Part shown: one piece after another, positions 54,424-63,422 of the stretch
Numbering within the stretch: position 1 is the stretch's first letter
Layout of the letters: every line of letters starts with the position of its first letter
From: RI-153 sp963721725
GTDB taxonomy: Bacteria > Chloroflexota > Anaerolineae > Caldilineales > Caldilineaceae
Assembly (NCBI GenBank): GCA_963721725.1
Contig: CAVRLX010000019.1
Location: forward strand, 62,001 to 126,000
Direction: 5' to 3'
DNA length: 64,000 bases
The notes under the pieces: model-generated
The model's input: only the letters and a program-made list of their open reading frames with translations
What the model was told of the DNA's origin: nothing
Database searches by the model: none
Translations under genes and position numbers: made by a program

Positions 54424-56225
54424 CGTGTTCTTTTTCTCCTAGTGTGAAATAAAAGGTAGCGCCCTGGTCCACAGCGGCCTCCGCCCATACTCTGCCGCCG
54501 TGCCGATGGATAACGCGCTGCACAGTTGCCAGCCCAATCCCGGTTCCTTGAAATTCTGTAAAGCCATGTAGACGCTGGAAAGCCCCAAAAAGTTTGTCAA
54601 TATAGGTCATATCAAAGCCCACCCCATTGTCACGGACACGGTACACTGTGCGCTCGCCGACGGTTATGGTATCAAATATGATCTGTGTAATCGGTTGTGT
54701 ACTCGTAAATTTCCAGGCATTATCGAGTAAATTTTGCAGCACAATCGTCAACAAATGCGAATCGGCATGGGCCACAATGCCATCCATAATTTCCACCTGC
54801 GCCTGGCGGGTGGGATCTTGCTGCTGCATCTGCTCCATCATCTCAGTGGCGATGTGCGAAAGATCGATTGTGTTAAGGCGAAATTCGCTGCGGGTCACAC
54901 GCGAGAGTTTGAGTATATCATCAATAAGCTGCCCCATGCGTTGCGCACCCACTCGAATGCGGTTGAGATAATTTTGGGCGGTAGCGTCAAGCTGATCTTT
55001 GTAGTCTTCTAGCAGGGCCAGGCTGAAACCATCTACACTGCGCAAGGGCGCACGCAGATCGTGTGACACAGAATAGGCAAAGGCTTCCAACTCACGGTTA
55101 ATCGCTTCAAGTTCACCGGTGCGGTGCTGCAAATGTTGATTCAACACCAGAACTTCTTCCTCTGCTCGTTTTCGTTTGGTAATGTCTTCAATTAAAGCCA
55201 GGCTATAGACGGGATTTTCATCCCCGTCCTGAATCAAGGCGGCGGTCAGGTTAACATAGACGATCTCGCCATGTTTGCGCAGATAGCGCTTTTCGAGCTG
55301 GTAATTGGGGATGGTGTTGGCAAAAAGTTGTTCGGCGAAGGTCAGAGTTGTGGATACATCATCAGGGTGGGTAATATCGGCAAAGGTTAACTGGCATAGT
55401 TCTTCCGGTGTATAGCCCAACATCTTGCAGAGCGCGCTGTTGGTGTGGACAAAGCTATGGTCGGGGGCAACCAGGGCCATTCCAATCGGACTTCGTTCAT
55501 AAATAAGGCGGAAGCGTTCTTCGCTGCTGTGCAGTGTTTTCTGCATATCCTCGCGCTGTGCAATCTCGCGCTGTAATTCCTGATTGGCATAGGTCAACTC
55601 TTGCGTGCGCGCTGGCCACACGCTGTTCCAACTGCTCGTTAGCCTTGAGCGTCTCCTCATGCAATAGTGCATTTTCCAACGCCAAGGCAATACGCACTAT
55701 CAGATCTTGGACCATATCAACTTCATCTAACGTATAGATACGCCCTGATTCCGCTGTGCTGAAACTGACGACGCCCAGCACTTTATTGCGTACAATCAAA
55801 GGGAAGGCCATATAAGAGCAAAGGTTCATGCCACGGATAATGTCCCGCTTTTCATCATTGACAACATGACAGGTCAAGATATCTTCGTCAACCATCGGGA
55901 TATATTCAGACTCGAGCGTCTGGATCACCCGGTAAAAACCATGCGGTGAATTGACCGCCATAGGATATTTTAGATTAATTTCCAACATCAATTGCGCTTT
56001 ATCAGGGTCCGAGTGGACCGCAGTCAGACGTGTGAGGATTCCCTCATCGCTTAATAGATCAATGATGCACCAATCAGCCAGGATCGGCACGCTAAGCTGG
56101 GCAATATTTTTGAGGGTTTCCCGATAATCCAGACTCTGGGCCAGAATTTTATCTGCCGCGCTCAAAAAAGCAAGGCGCTGATGCGCAATGTCAGCCTGTT
56201 GTTGTGATTCTTGCATCCGTAGCAA
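54413..56225 (-). CDS. Sensor histidine kinase, GAF-PAS-HisKA-HATPase, one frame break
   Basis: A kinase of about 603 residues. GAF domain about 10-190 (LSVPILADWCIIDLL, MAFPLIVRNKVLGVV), a coiled linker, PAS about 245-355 (RSPIGMALVAPDHSFV), HisKA with YSVSHDLRAPLRSVDGF and HATPase (LLDNAWKF, VRDNGVGFDM, GTGIGLATV). This HisKA type is common in phytochrome-like kinases. One surplus base near 55610 separates NEQLEQRVA from TQELTYANQELQ. Start is the TTG at 56225, five bases after AGGAGG; the ATG three codons later has no suitable site. First gene of the signalling operon. Confidence 0.88.
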
Positions 56226-56751
56226 AATGACCTCCTCGCTCTAATAAAAGCCACAAAAACGCTGATTCGGTATATCCATCCACAGTTCTTCTTAACCCAT
56301 CTACCGCTGGCGAGTGCGTTGCACCCTAACCCTGGATAGATACTAAATTTTTATCAAACAAAAATCCAACCTACTAAGAATCCTATACCAGGAAACTTAC
56401 GGATCACCTTACTATACTATAAATTGCGGTGTAAATGGTACGCCATAATACAGATACAAGATGTTGGTCTGCACAAATCTCTAGCGCCTTTGACCTTTTC
56501 CCAACCGATCTACCCCTGAACTCCTCTATTCCTGTGGCAGAGCGACGACGAGCCATGAGAGGACAGACAAGCCAGTTAGAAGAAGGAATATGGGCTGGCC
56601 CTGCTCCCGTGCGGACCCGCTCGCAGACGTAGTTTGAGCGTGCTTTATACTGGTTTTGCCATCCTATCTTCCCGTTTACAGCCATGCTATAATCTCTCCA
56701 TTCCCTCGCCACCTCATCCCATTTGGCTTGCTGCTCAAAGGAGGCATACCC
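56226..56751. other. Divergent intergenic region kinase / ligase
   Basis: Holds a half copy of the family-1 palindrome and, before the ligase, AAAGGAGG. A 118-codon minus-strand open frame here has no ribosome-binding site and looks random. I see no RNA gene. Confidence 0.5.
56300..56343 (+). repeat. Family-1 palindrome, right half only (copy h)
   Basis: Keeps the centre and right arm, CTGGCGAGTGCGTTGCACC, plus the outer end GGATAGATAC; the left arm is missing. Confidence 0.75.
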
Positions 56752-58403
56752 ATGTTGCACGGTTTAATGATGGATTACCCGTTAACAATCGACCGTATTG
56801 CCGAACATGCCAATCGTATGTTCCCGCACAAGCAGATCAAGACCAAATTGCCTACGGGGGAGATGCACAGCTACACCTATGTGGATTTTTACCGACGCGT
56901 GAAGCGGCTGGGCAATGTACTGCTCGATCTCGGCGTGGAATCGGGGGATCGGGTGGGCACCTTTGCCTGGAACAACTATCAGCACATGGAACTCTATTTT
57001 GGCGTGCCAGGGGCGGGCGCAGTCTGCCATACGCTTAACATTCGCCTCTTCCCAGAGCAACTGGCCTATGTGATCAACCATGCCGAGGACAAGGTGATCT
57101 TTGTAGATGGCACGCTGTTGCCGCTGCTGCAACGCATTGCTAAGCACCTGGGCAACGTGGGCCATTTTGTGCTTTTCAACGCGCCGCCGGGGATAGACGC
57201 CAAACTGCCCGGCCAGATCCACCATTATGAAGCGCTGATGGCTGCGGCCAGCGCTGATTTTGCCTGGCGTGTCACCGATGAAAATCAAGCGATGGGGCTG
57301 TGCTATACCAGCGGCACGACAGGCAACCCCAAGGGGGTGCTCTACAGTCACCGTTCCATGTATCTGCATACGCTGGGATCCGCCATGGCAAATTCCCTGG
57401 GGCTGACCGAAGCGGATACGGTGCTGCCTGTGGTCCCCCAGTTCCACGCCATGGCCTGGGGGCTGCCCTATACGGCTGCGCTGACCGGAGCCAATCTGGT
57501 GATGCCGGGGCCACATCTCAAGCCAGACGCCCTGGCTGGCCTGATCGAAGAGGAGCGTGTCACCGTGGCAGCGGGCGTGCCCACGATCTGGAACGGCCTG
57601 TACCACGAGTTGAAACAGAATCGTCGCGACATTTCGTCTGTGCGCGCCCTCGTGGTGGGCGGAGCAGCCATGCCCCGTTCGTTGATTGAGGGCTACGAAA
57701 AGGAGCTGGGCGTCAGCGTGCTGCACGCCTGGGGCATGACCGAGACCTCGCCCTTGGGGTCGGTCTCCAAATTGCTCAGCCACCATCTTGACTTGCCCGA
57801 TCACAAGCAGTGGGATATCAAAGCCAAACAGGGCTATGCTGTGCCCGGTGTGGAGATGCGGATTGTTAACGATGCCGGGGAGCCGTTGCCCTGGGATGGC
57901 ACGACAATGGGCGCGTGCTGGAGGTGCGCGGGCCGTGGGTGGTGCGGGATTATTTCAAGATGGAGGGAAGTAGCGACAATTTCACGGCGGATGGCTGGTT
58001 CCGTACCGGCGATGTCTCCACGATTAGCGAAGATGGCTTTATGACCATCACCGACCGCACCAAAGATCTGGTTAAAAGTGGCGGCGAGTGGATTTCGTCG
58101 GTGGCGCTGGAAAATCAATTGATGGCCTACCCCAAGGTGTTGGAGGCTGCCGTGATTGCCATCCCCAATGAGAAGTGGCTGGAACGTCCGCTGGCCGTGG
58201 TGGTGCTGAAGCCAGGGGGCGTTGGCTGCACGCCAGCCGAGTTGCGCGATTTTCTGGCCGAACATGTCGCAGCGTGGTGGCTGCCCGACGCCTATGCGTT
58301 TATTAGCGAGATTCCCAAAACCAGCGTGGGCAAGTTGGACAAAAAGGTGCTGCGCCAGCGCTATGCTGATGGCGAGCTAATTGTAGAGCATGGAGGGATG
58401 TAG
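56752..58403 (+). CDS. Fatty acid-CoA ligase (AMP-forming), one frame break
   Basis: A 550-residue member of the adenylate-forming superfamily. It would activate a fatty acid to acyl-AMP and then acyl-CoA. P-loop-like motif YTSGTTGNPKGV (about 184-195), GMTETSPLG, WFRTGDVSTI, TDRTKDLVKSGGEW and the catalytic Lys in SVGKLDKKVLR are present. A base is missing near 57911, between DGTTMG and VLEVRGPWVVRDYFK. AAAGGAGG lies eight bases before the ATG at 56752. The close pattern fits medium/long-chain acyl-CoA synthetases (FadD-like). Chain length is unknown. Confidence 0.9.
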
Positions 58404-58450
58404 AGATTGACCCGCCGGACCTATTCCCCGGTGATTGGGAAACCCAGTAG

Positions 58451-58690
58451 GGCGAGTGCGTCGCGCCTGTATATATTCCGCAGCAGCACACAAAGCCATT
58501 TTTCAAAAAGCAAAAACTGTTGCTTTGTGGCGCTGCTCTGTATATATTCCGCAGCAGCACACAAAGCCATTTTTTAAAAAGCAAAAATTGTTCCTTTGTG
58601 GCGCTGCTCTGTATATATTCCGCAGCAGCACACAAAGCCATTTTTCAAAAAGCAAAAACTGTTGCTTTGTGGCGCTGCTCTGTATAGGTA
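58451..58690. repeat. Three 71-base tandem hairpin units between split family-1 ends
   Basis: Three copies with a period of 71 bases (unit starts near 58479, 58550, 58621) each containing CGCAGCAGCACACAAAGCC and CTTTGTGGCGCTGCTCTG, which pair as a hairpin around GCAAAAACTGTT. The array is preceded by GGCGAGTGCGTCGCGCCTGTATA and followed by CTGTATAGGTAC, the ends of a family-1 element, as if it were built from one. Confidence 0.85.
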
Positions 58691-58721
58691 CGATTTTTAT
58701 AACTATTAGGAGTGCACCACC

Positions 58722-60704
58722 ATGAGTGATCTGGAAATTCAACTCCAACAGATGCAGCAAGCGCTGGCTCGCAGCGAACAGCGATATACCCATTTAATCA
58801 ATAGGTTCCCCAATGGCGTCGCGATCATTTTCGACCGCGAGTTAACCATAAAATTGGTGGGCAGTGCCGAATTTGCACAAATGGGCGTTTCCCCAGAGAC
58901 AATCGTGGGCAAGCATCTGCGCCATATTGTTTCGCCAGAAAACTATGCCCTTATTGAGCCTCACTTCCAGGCGGCCTTGCAGGGTGCGCACCCAAGTTTC
59001 GAAGCATCCTGGAAAAATCGGCTCTACTTGGTTACCCTCATTCCCTTGGCCGATGACAACGGCCATGTGGATCAAATCCAGACCCTCGCTCAGGAAATTA
59101 CCGAACGCAGAAAGGCCCAGAGTTCTCTTGGCGAAAGCGAAGCCCGCTTTCAGCAGATCTGGGAAACCACATCCGACGCCATGGCCCTCTCGGATCCAGA
59201 GGGGATCACACTGGCGGTCAATCCGGGCTATGTCAGCCTGTATGGTTTTGCCGAGGATGCGTTGGTGGACAAGAGCTTTACGGTCATCTTCCCAGAGGAG
59301 AACCGAGCCTGGGCGGAGGAACAATATCGAAAGATCTTTGCCAACGAGAAAGCCCCAGAGGCCTTTGAATCGGTTATTCGGCGGGCCGATGGTAGCGAGC
59401 GCATTGTGGAATCGCGTATTGGGTTTCTAACCAGCAATGGTCAACGCTCGGCCATGCTTTCCAGCATTCGCGACATTACCGAGCGTAAACAGGCAGAAAA
59501 GCAATTGCACCAGAGCAATCATCATCTGGCAACAACGCTGGCGCAGCTACGGGAAGCCCAACAGAAATTGGTGCAACAGGAGCGGTTGGCAGCCGTGGGG
59601 CAACTGGCCGCAGGCATTGCCCATGATTTCAACAACATTTTGGCTGCCATAATGCTTCATACCCAGATGGCGACGCGCATAGCGAATTTGCCCTCCCCGG
59701 TGGGCAAACGCCTTGCTCTGATCTTGCAACAAACGGAGCGCGCTTCCGATCTGGTGCGCCAAATACTCGATTTTAGCCGCCAAGCGGTGATACAGCTCCG
59801 CCCAGTCGATATAGGGATTCTTGTGGAAGAAGAGGTGGCCTTGATGAAACCTGGCCTGCCCTCCTACATTCAGATTGTCCTCAATAACCAAACCGACGGC
59901 TGCATGGTCAATCTGGATGTCAGCCGTATCCGGCAGCTACTTGTCAATCTGGTTACCAATGCGGTGTATGCTATGCCAGAAGCCGGTGTGTTGCACATTG
60001 GGCTGCAACAGACGGGCTTTGAGATCCCACCCATCCCCTTGCCCATCCAAGCGGCCGACACATGGATCAAACTGAGCATTAGCGACACAGGCAGTGGCAT
60101 ACCCGCCGATGTGTTGCCGCATATTTTCGAGCCATTTTTCACCACCAAACCTGTGGGCAAGGGCAGCGGGCTGGGGCTATCTCAGGTTTATGGCATTGTG
60201 CAGCAGCACAACGGCCATATTGACGTGCAAACTGCACCGGGGGAAGGCACACGTATCTTCATTTACTTACCGGCGATGACCATGCGCACGCCGCAGATCC
60301 AAGACGAGGCGTTGCCGAATGGTGATGGCGAGGCCATTTTGCTAATCGAGCGCACCCCAGCCATGCAGGCCGCCCTGATAGAAATCCTGGAGATGCTTAA
60401 CTATCGGCCTGTGGTGGCGGCGAGCGGGGCCGAGGCTCTGAAAATTCTGGCAGACCAAGGCGAAGAGATCGCGCTGCTTTTGGGCGACCTGGGCCTGCCC
60501 GCCCAGGATGAGACGCCGTTGGCGAAGGTGCTACAGAGCCAAAATATTCAACAGCCAATGATTATGCTCACGGATCACCCCCTGGCGGACAATAGGGCCA
60601 ATGCGATTCCTTGGTTGCTCAAACCGCCACAACTGCACCCATTAGCCGCCATGCTCGCCCATGCCATGAAAAAGCGTTACCATAAAGAGGAACAATCACT
60701 TTAA
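58722..60704 (+). CDS. Sensor histidine kinase with two PAS domains and a degenerate C-terminal REC
   Basis: A 660-residue cytoplasmic kinase. PAS 1 (about 15-135) and PAS 2 (about 140-260), HisKA with AGIAHDFNNILAAI, and HATPase (NLVTNAVYAM, SDTGSGIPADV, GKGSGLGLSQV). Residues about 540-655 resemble a REC domain: Asp in LLLGDLGLPAQ, Thr in MLTDHP and Lys in WLLKPP, but the acidic pair expected in the first loop is replaced by Glu-Arg (LLIERTPAM), so magnesium binding and phosphorylation may be lost. AGGAG lies nine bases before the ATG. It follows the tandem hairpin array. No partner regulator is adjacent. Confidence 0.9.
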   Translation: MSDLEIQLQQMQQALARSEQRYTHLINRFPNGVAIIFDRELTIKLVGSAEFAQMGVSPETIVGKHLRHIVSPENYALIEPHFQAALQGAHPSFEASWKNRLYLVTLIPLADDNGHVDQIQTLAQEITERRKAQSSLGESEARFQQIWETTSDAMALSDPEGITLAVNPGYVSLYGFAEDALVDKSFTVIFPEENRAWAEEQYRKIFANEKAPEAFESVIRRADGSERIVESRIGFLTSNGQRSAMLSSIRDITERKQAEKQLHQSNHHLATTLAQLREAQQKLVQQERLAAVGQLAAGIAHDFNNILAAIMLHTQMATRIANLPSPVGKRLALILQQTERASDLVRQILDFSRQAVIQLRPVDIGILVEEEVALMKPGLPSYIQIVLNNQTDGCMVNLDVSRIRQLLVNLVTNAVYAMPEAGVLHIGLQQTGFEIPPIPLPIQAADTWIKLSISDTGSGIPADVLPHIFEPFFTTKPVGKGSGLGLSQVYGIVQQHNGHIDVQTAPGEGTRIFIYLPAMTMRTPQIQDEALPNGDGEAILLIERTPAMQAALIEILEMLNYRPVVAASGAEALKILADQGEEIALLLGDLGLPAQDETPLAKVLQSQNIQQPMIMLTDHPLADNRANAIPWLLKPPQLHPLAAMLAHAMKKRYHKEEQSL

Positions 60705-60795
60705 GATAAGTCTATTCCACAGCATAAACGAGGCGGCCAAAGTCCCCGGCACTTCGCGGACTTGTGGATACTTGTTTTCGTAGAATAGACTTATC
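60705..60795. repeat. Inverted repeat between kinase and exporter genes
   Basis: Arms GATAAGTCTATTC (60705-60717) and GAATAGACTTATC (60783-60795), perfect 13 bp, with an inner CCGGCACTTCGCGG region. Confidence 0.6.
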
Positions 60796-60829
60796 CACAC
60801 CTGACCCATTCACCGAGAAAGAAACTACC

Positions 60830-61594
60830 TTGATCTCTGGCCTTGAGTATTTATGGATTACCCTGGCTGCTGTTGCCGCAGGGATGATCAACGCCCTAGC
60901 CGGGGGCGGCACCTTGATCACATTCCCCATGTTGGTGGCCGTGGGCATGCCGGCCGTGGCGGCCAATGTCACCAATACCGTAGCCCTTAGCCCCGGCTAT
61001 TTGGGCGCAACCTTTGCCCAGAGGAAAGATCTGACCGGGCAACGACAGCGACTTCTCATGTTGATGCCTATGGCAGCGTTGGGCGGCATTCTGGGTGGCG
61101 TGTTGCTGCTGAACACAGGCGAAAAGCTCTTTCGCGACTTGGTCCCCTATTTGATTTTGCTGGCGTCGGGGCTGCTGGCCGTGCAAGATCCCGTGCGGGC
61201 ATGGCTCTTGCGGCGCAGCAAAGAAAGGGGCAGCGGTCCCAGTTCGGAAGTATGGACGACCCTGCCCGTGGGGCTGGCGGCGATCTACGGCGGCTATTTT
61301 GGAGCCGGGCTAAGTGTGATTGTCTTGGCCGTATTGGGGCTGGTTTTGGACGATTCGCTGACCCGGCTCAATGCGCTGAAACAAGCGATTTCGTTTAGCG
61401 TCAATATCGCCGCGGCCCTCTTTTTTGTCTTTTCGGGGCAGGTGGATTGGAGCGCCGCATTGGTGATGGCCGTGGGCGCACTGGCGGGCGGTGTGTTGGG
61501 CGGGCGCTTGGCCGGACGCATCAAACCATCCACCCTGCGCATGCTTGTGGTGGTGATTGGCGTAATTGTAGCGATTATCTACTTGGTTCGCTGA
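60830..61594 (+). CDS. TauE/SafE family membrane protein (TSUP)
   Basis: A 254-residue membrane protein with about seven to eight hydrophobic segments, in two similar halves. The N-terminal AAGMINALAGGGTLITFPML and ANVTNTVALSPGYLGA, and the repeat-like IYGGYFGAGLSVIVLAVL with LNALKQAISFSVN, are typical. Family members move sulfite, sulfonates or other anions out of the cell. A TTG at 60830 after GAGAAAGAAACTACC is the likely start, as earlier codons lie in the inverted repeat; the start is uncertain. No sulfur genes are nearby. Confidence 0.85.
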   Translation: MISGLEYLWITLAAVAAGMINALAGGGTLITFPMLVAVGMPAVAANVTNTVALSPGYLGATFAQRKDLTGQRQRLLMLMPMAALGGILGGVLLLNTGEKLFRDLVPYLILLASGLLAVQDPVRAWLLRRSKERGSGPSSEVWTTLPVGLAAIYGGYFGAGLSVIVLAVLGLVLDDSLTRLNALKQAISFSVNIAAALFFVFSGQVDWSAALVMAVGALAGGVLGGRLAGRIKPSTLRMLVVVIGVIVAIIYLVR

Positions 61595-61668
61595 GGAAGG
61601 GCTGCGTGTGCGTATTCAATGTCAGGTTAATAAGTGTCCGTTTTTAACCTAGCGGTTTCGTCGCCAAG

Positions 61669-61730
61669 CTTTTGGGAATCGGCCATCAAATCACCCGCAT
61701 GTGCCTGTCCGTCTGGCCGATTCCCAAAAG
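61669..61730. terminator. 17-bp perfect hairpin after the exporter gene
   Basis: CTTTTGGGAATCGGCCA (61669-61685) pairs with TGGCCGATTCCCAAAAG (61714-61730), loop of 28. Likely the end of the exporter transcript; no long U-tract. Confidence 0.5.
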
Positions 61731-61766
61731 CAGTTCACCAACAAAATCACGATTCTTGAAATCGTC

Positions 61767-61857
61767 GTACCTATACGGGCTAGGGTGCGACGCACTCGCC
61801 ACAAAAGTTTTCACAACCGTTCTACTCCTGGCGAGTGCGTCGCACCTGTATCGTTAC
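61767..61857 (+). repeat. Family-1 palindrome, copy j (forward orientation)
   Basis: Arms GGGTGCGACGCACTCGCCA and TGGCGAGTGCGTCGCACC, centre AAAAGTTTTCACAACCGTTC; ends GTACCTATACGGG / CCTGTATCGTTAC. It ends 8 bases before the stop of the Sak4-like gene. Confidence 0.88.
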
Positions 61858-61864
61858 AGACCGT

Positions 61865-62797
61865 CTAAAAGAAAATCTCCGGCAGCGCGGCTTTTTCTTG
61901 CTCTTCTTGAGAACGCTTTTCTACCTCGGCAACCCACAGATCCCACATGGCCGCCGCGCTTTTGGGTCGATGTTCGCGTTTGAGTTCGTCGTAGGCATTT
62001 TGGGCGTGGACAGCATCGTTAAAGCAGCCCTGTTCATAGCCCCAGGCAATCGCCTCTTGCGGACCACTGAAACTGCTAGGTTTTTGTTTCTCCAGTGCGC
62101 TACGATCCTCCGGGGTCAGACCGCCATAGACAGCCTGCTCGATCTTCTCCGGCATCCCCTGCCAAAAGCCGCTTTCGTCCCAGACGACGATGCCACTGCG
62201 CCCGCGCCGCGCCCAATCGACGCGAATGCCGCGCTTTTCGCCCTCCTGAATCACACGCAACTGCATGTTAAGCGAACGGCGCAGCCGGGCCAGTTCCACG
62301 CTGCTGATGCTGGTGGTCTCGCGCTCAACAGCCCCACTATCCAGCCCCGTGCGCAAGTGATAGACCCATAGCACATCGCAGCCCCAGCCGGTAACGGTAT
62401 CTTGCAAAAGGCGCATTGCCAGCGCTTTGTCTTTGAAGGCGGCGACCCGGTTTTTGTTGCGCCCGGCGTCGTTATCAAGAATAGCTTCCACCACCAACGG
62501 CGACAAAATGCTGGTCAGGCTGTCCACCACCACAGTGCGTACATTGCTGTCTGCCATATTCTGGCGCAGGCGGGTGGCAATGCGCTCAGCGTCAATGTTA
62601 TCGGCGGGCGTGTCGCTTAACTGATAGACATCCCCCGGCGCGTACCCCGCCACCTCGCTAAAGCGATGATCCGCATCCACCACCAACAGCGGACCGCGCA
62701 TCTGCGCCGCAAAGGTACTTTTGCCGCCGCCAGGATAGCCCACCAGCGCCCATTGGCGCGGCGGGAATGCACTCTTGTTCATTTTTTGGAAGGCCAT
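61865..62797 (-). CDS. RecA-like ATPase of the Sak4 / AAA_24 type
   Basis: A 310-residue protein with an N-terminal RecA-like ATPase core: Walker A at residues 20-28 (GYPGGGKST), Walker B with Asp92 in VVVDSLTS. Proteins of this size and pattern are found in phages as single-strand annealing or recombination factors and are often called Sak4. The C-terminal 100 residues are helical and charged. GAGGAGAG lies just before the ATG. It stands alone, flanked by two family-1 palindromes, with no phage genes around. Recombination is the usual role; here it may be domesticated. Confidence 0.72.
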   Translation of the reverse strand: MAFQKMNKSAFPPRQWALVGYPGGGKSTFAAQMRGPLLVVDADHRFSEVAGYAPGDVYQLSDTPADNIDAERIATRLRQNMADSNVRTVVVDSLTSILSPLVVEAILDNDAGRNKNRVAAFKDKALAMRLLQDTVTGWGCDVLWVYHLRTGLDSGAVERETTSISSVELARLRRSLNMQLRVIQEGEKRGIRVDWARRGRSGIVVWDESGFWQGMPEKIEQAVYGGLTPEDRSALEKQKPSSFSGPQEAIAWGYEQGCFNDAVHAQNAYDELKREHRPKSAAAMWDLWVAEVEKRSQEEQEKAALPEIFF

Positions 62798-62833
62798 TGT
62801 TTTCTCTCCTCTGGCAGTATAGTTTCTCTGCCG

Positions 62834-62923
62834 TACCTATACAGGTCTAGGGTGCGACGCACTCGCCACAGGAGCTTTTCAAACCGTTCTACTCCTGGCA
62901 AGTGTGGCGCTGCTTTGTATACA
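62834..62923 (+). repeat. Family-1 palindrome, chimeric copy k
   Basis: The left arm is standard (GGGTGCGACGCACTCGCCA) but the right arm changes after TGGCAAGTG into TGGCGCTGCTTTGTATAC, the sequence found in the 71-base tandem units at 58451-58690. Confidence 0.8.
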
Positions 62924-63014
62924 TTCAGCCACTTTTCGGCTATTCTCTCTCCTGTAGTATACCAGAACATGCGTTCTTTATCAACCAAAAACAGACAGAG
63001 AAAGTAGCTATTTG

Positions 63015-63045
63015 GGTCTAGGGTGCGACGCACCTGTATAGATAT
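63015..63045 (+). repeat. Family-1 palindrome, internally deleted copy l
   Basis: GGTCTAGGGTGCGACGCA joins directly to CCTGTATAGATAT. The loop and most of the right arm are gone, as if deleted between TGCGACGCA and its complement. Confidence 0.75.
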
Positions 63046-63100
63046 AAGAGAAAGGATATTTGGCTGTCAGCCAAAGTCAAGGGCAAAGCATAAAGATATG

Positions 63101-63130
63101 GTGGGGCTGTGCGCTGGCGCACAGCCCCAC
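63101..63130. terminator. 14-bp hairpin
   Basis: GTGGGGCTGTGCGC / GCGCACAGCCCCAC with a 2-base loop. It lies beyond the VOC gene on its strand and before the small plus-strand ORF; function uncertain. Confidence 0.4.
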
Positions 63131-63200
63131 CGAGGAATCGCTCTATACTTGCAGAGAGGACCGAATGGATACATTATCCCAGTGGTGAGGAGAACGACCG

Positions 63201-63422
63201 ATGCTTTTTCAGCGCACATTCACCTATCCCACGACTTTGGAGGGGATGCATCCCTGTTCGGTCTGTGGTGCGCCCATCGGCCAAGCGAGACAGCAGGCAG
63301 CCATCCTGGGGCAGCCTACGCCTTCCCACCGGCTACTCTTTCGACGCACACTGCGCCTATCAGCGTCAGCCGCTGCGGTGGAATCCCCTTTCACCTCAGC
63401 GGTTGCGCTGGCAGATCAGTAA
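63201..63422 (+). CDS. Small protein with CxxC, possibly frameshifted
   Basis: An open frame of 73 codons whose ATG has a strong GAGGAG site eight bases upstream, so translation probably starts here. It begins MLFQRTFTYP and contains HPCSVCGAPIG, a possible half zinc site. In the +1 frame, past about 63340, the sequence reads GYSFDAHCAYQRQPLRW, which looks more protein-like and would add a His and a Cys; an indel as elsewhere in the window could join them, ending at 63444. It overlaps the convergent VOC gene end. Function unknown, existence uncertain. Confidence 0.35.
   Translation: MLFQRTFTYPTTLEGMHPCSVCGAPIGQARQQAAILGQPTPSHRLLFRRTLRLSASAAAVESPFTSAVALADQ

Larger units (their letters stand above)
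62924..63200. other. Intergenic region, remaining part
   Basis: Contains a shortened family-1 copy, the 14-bp hairpin at 63101-63130 and TTTGGCTGTCAGCCAAA near 63058. A TTGCAG box near 63151 may be a -35 for the next small gene. Confidence 0.4.

Noticed and set aside
56404..56760. 118-codon minus-strand open frame before the CoA ligase
   Set aside because: It covers the ligase ribosome-binding site and has no start signal of its own.
58451..58690. CRISPR array or plasmid iterons
   Set aside because: The whole 71-base unit repeats with no variable spacer, and no cas or replication gene is near.
61865..62797. Prophage region around the Sak4-like gene
   Set aside because: No capsid, terminase, integrase or other phage gene is visible nearby.
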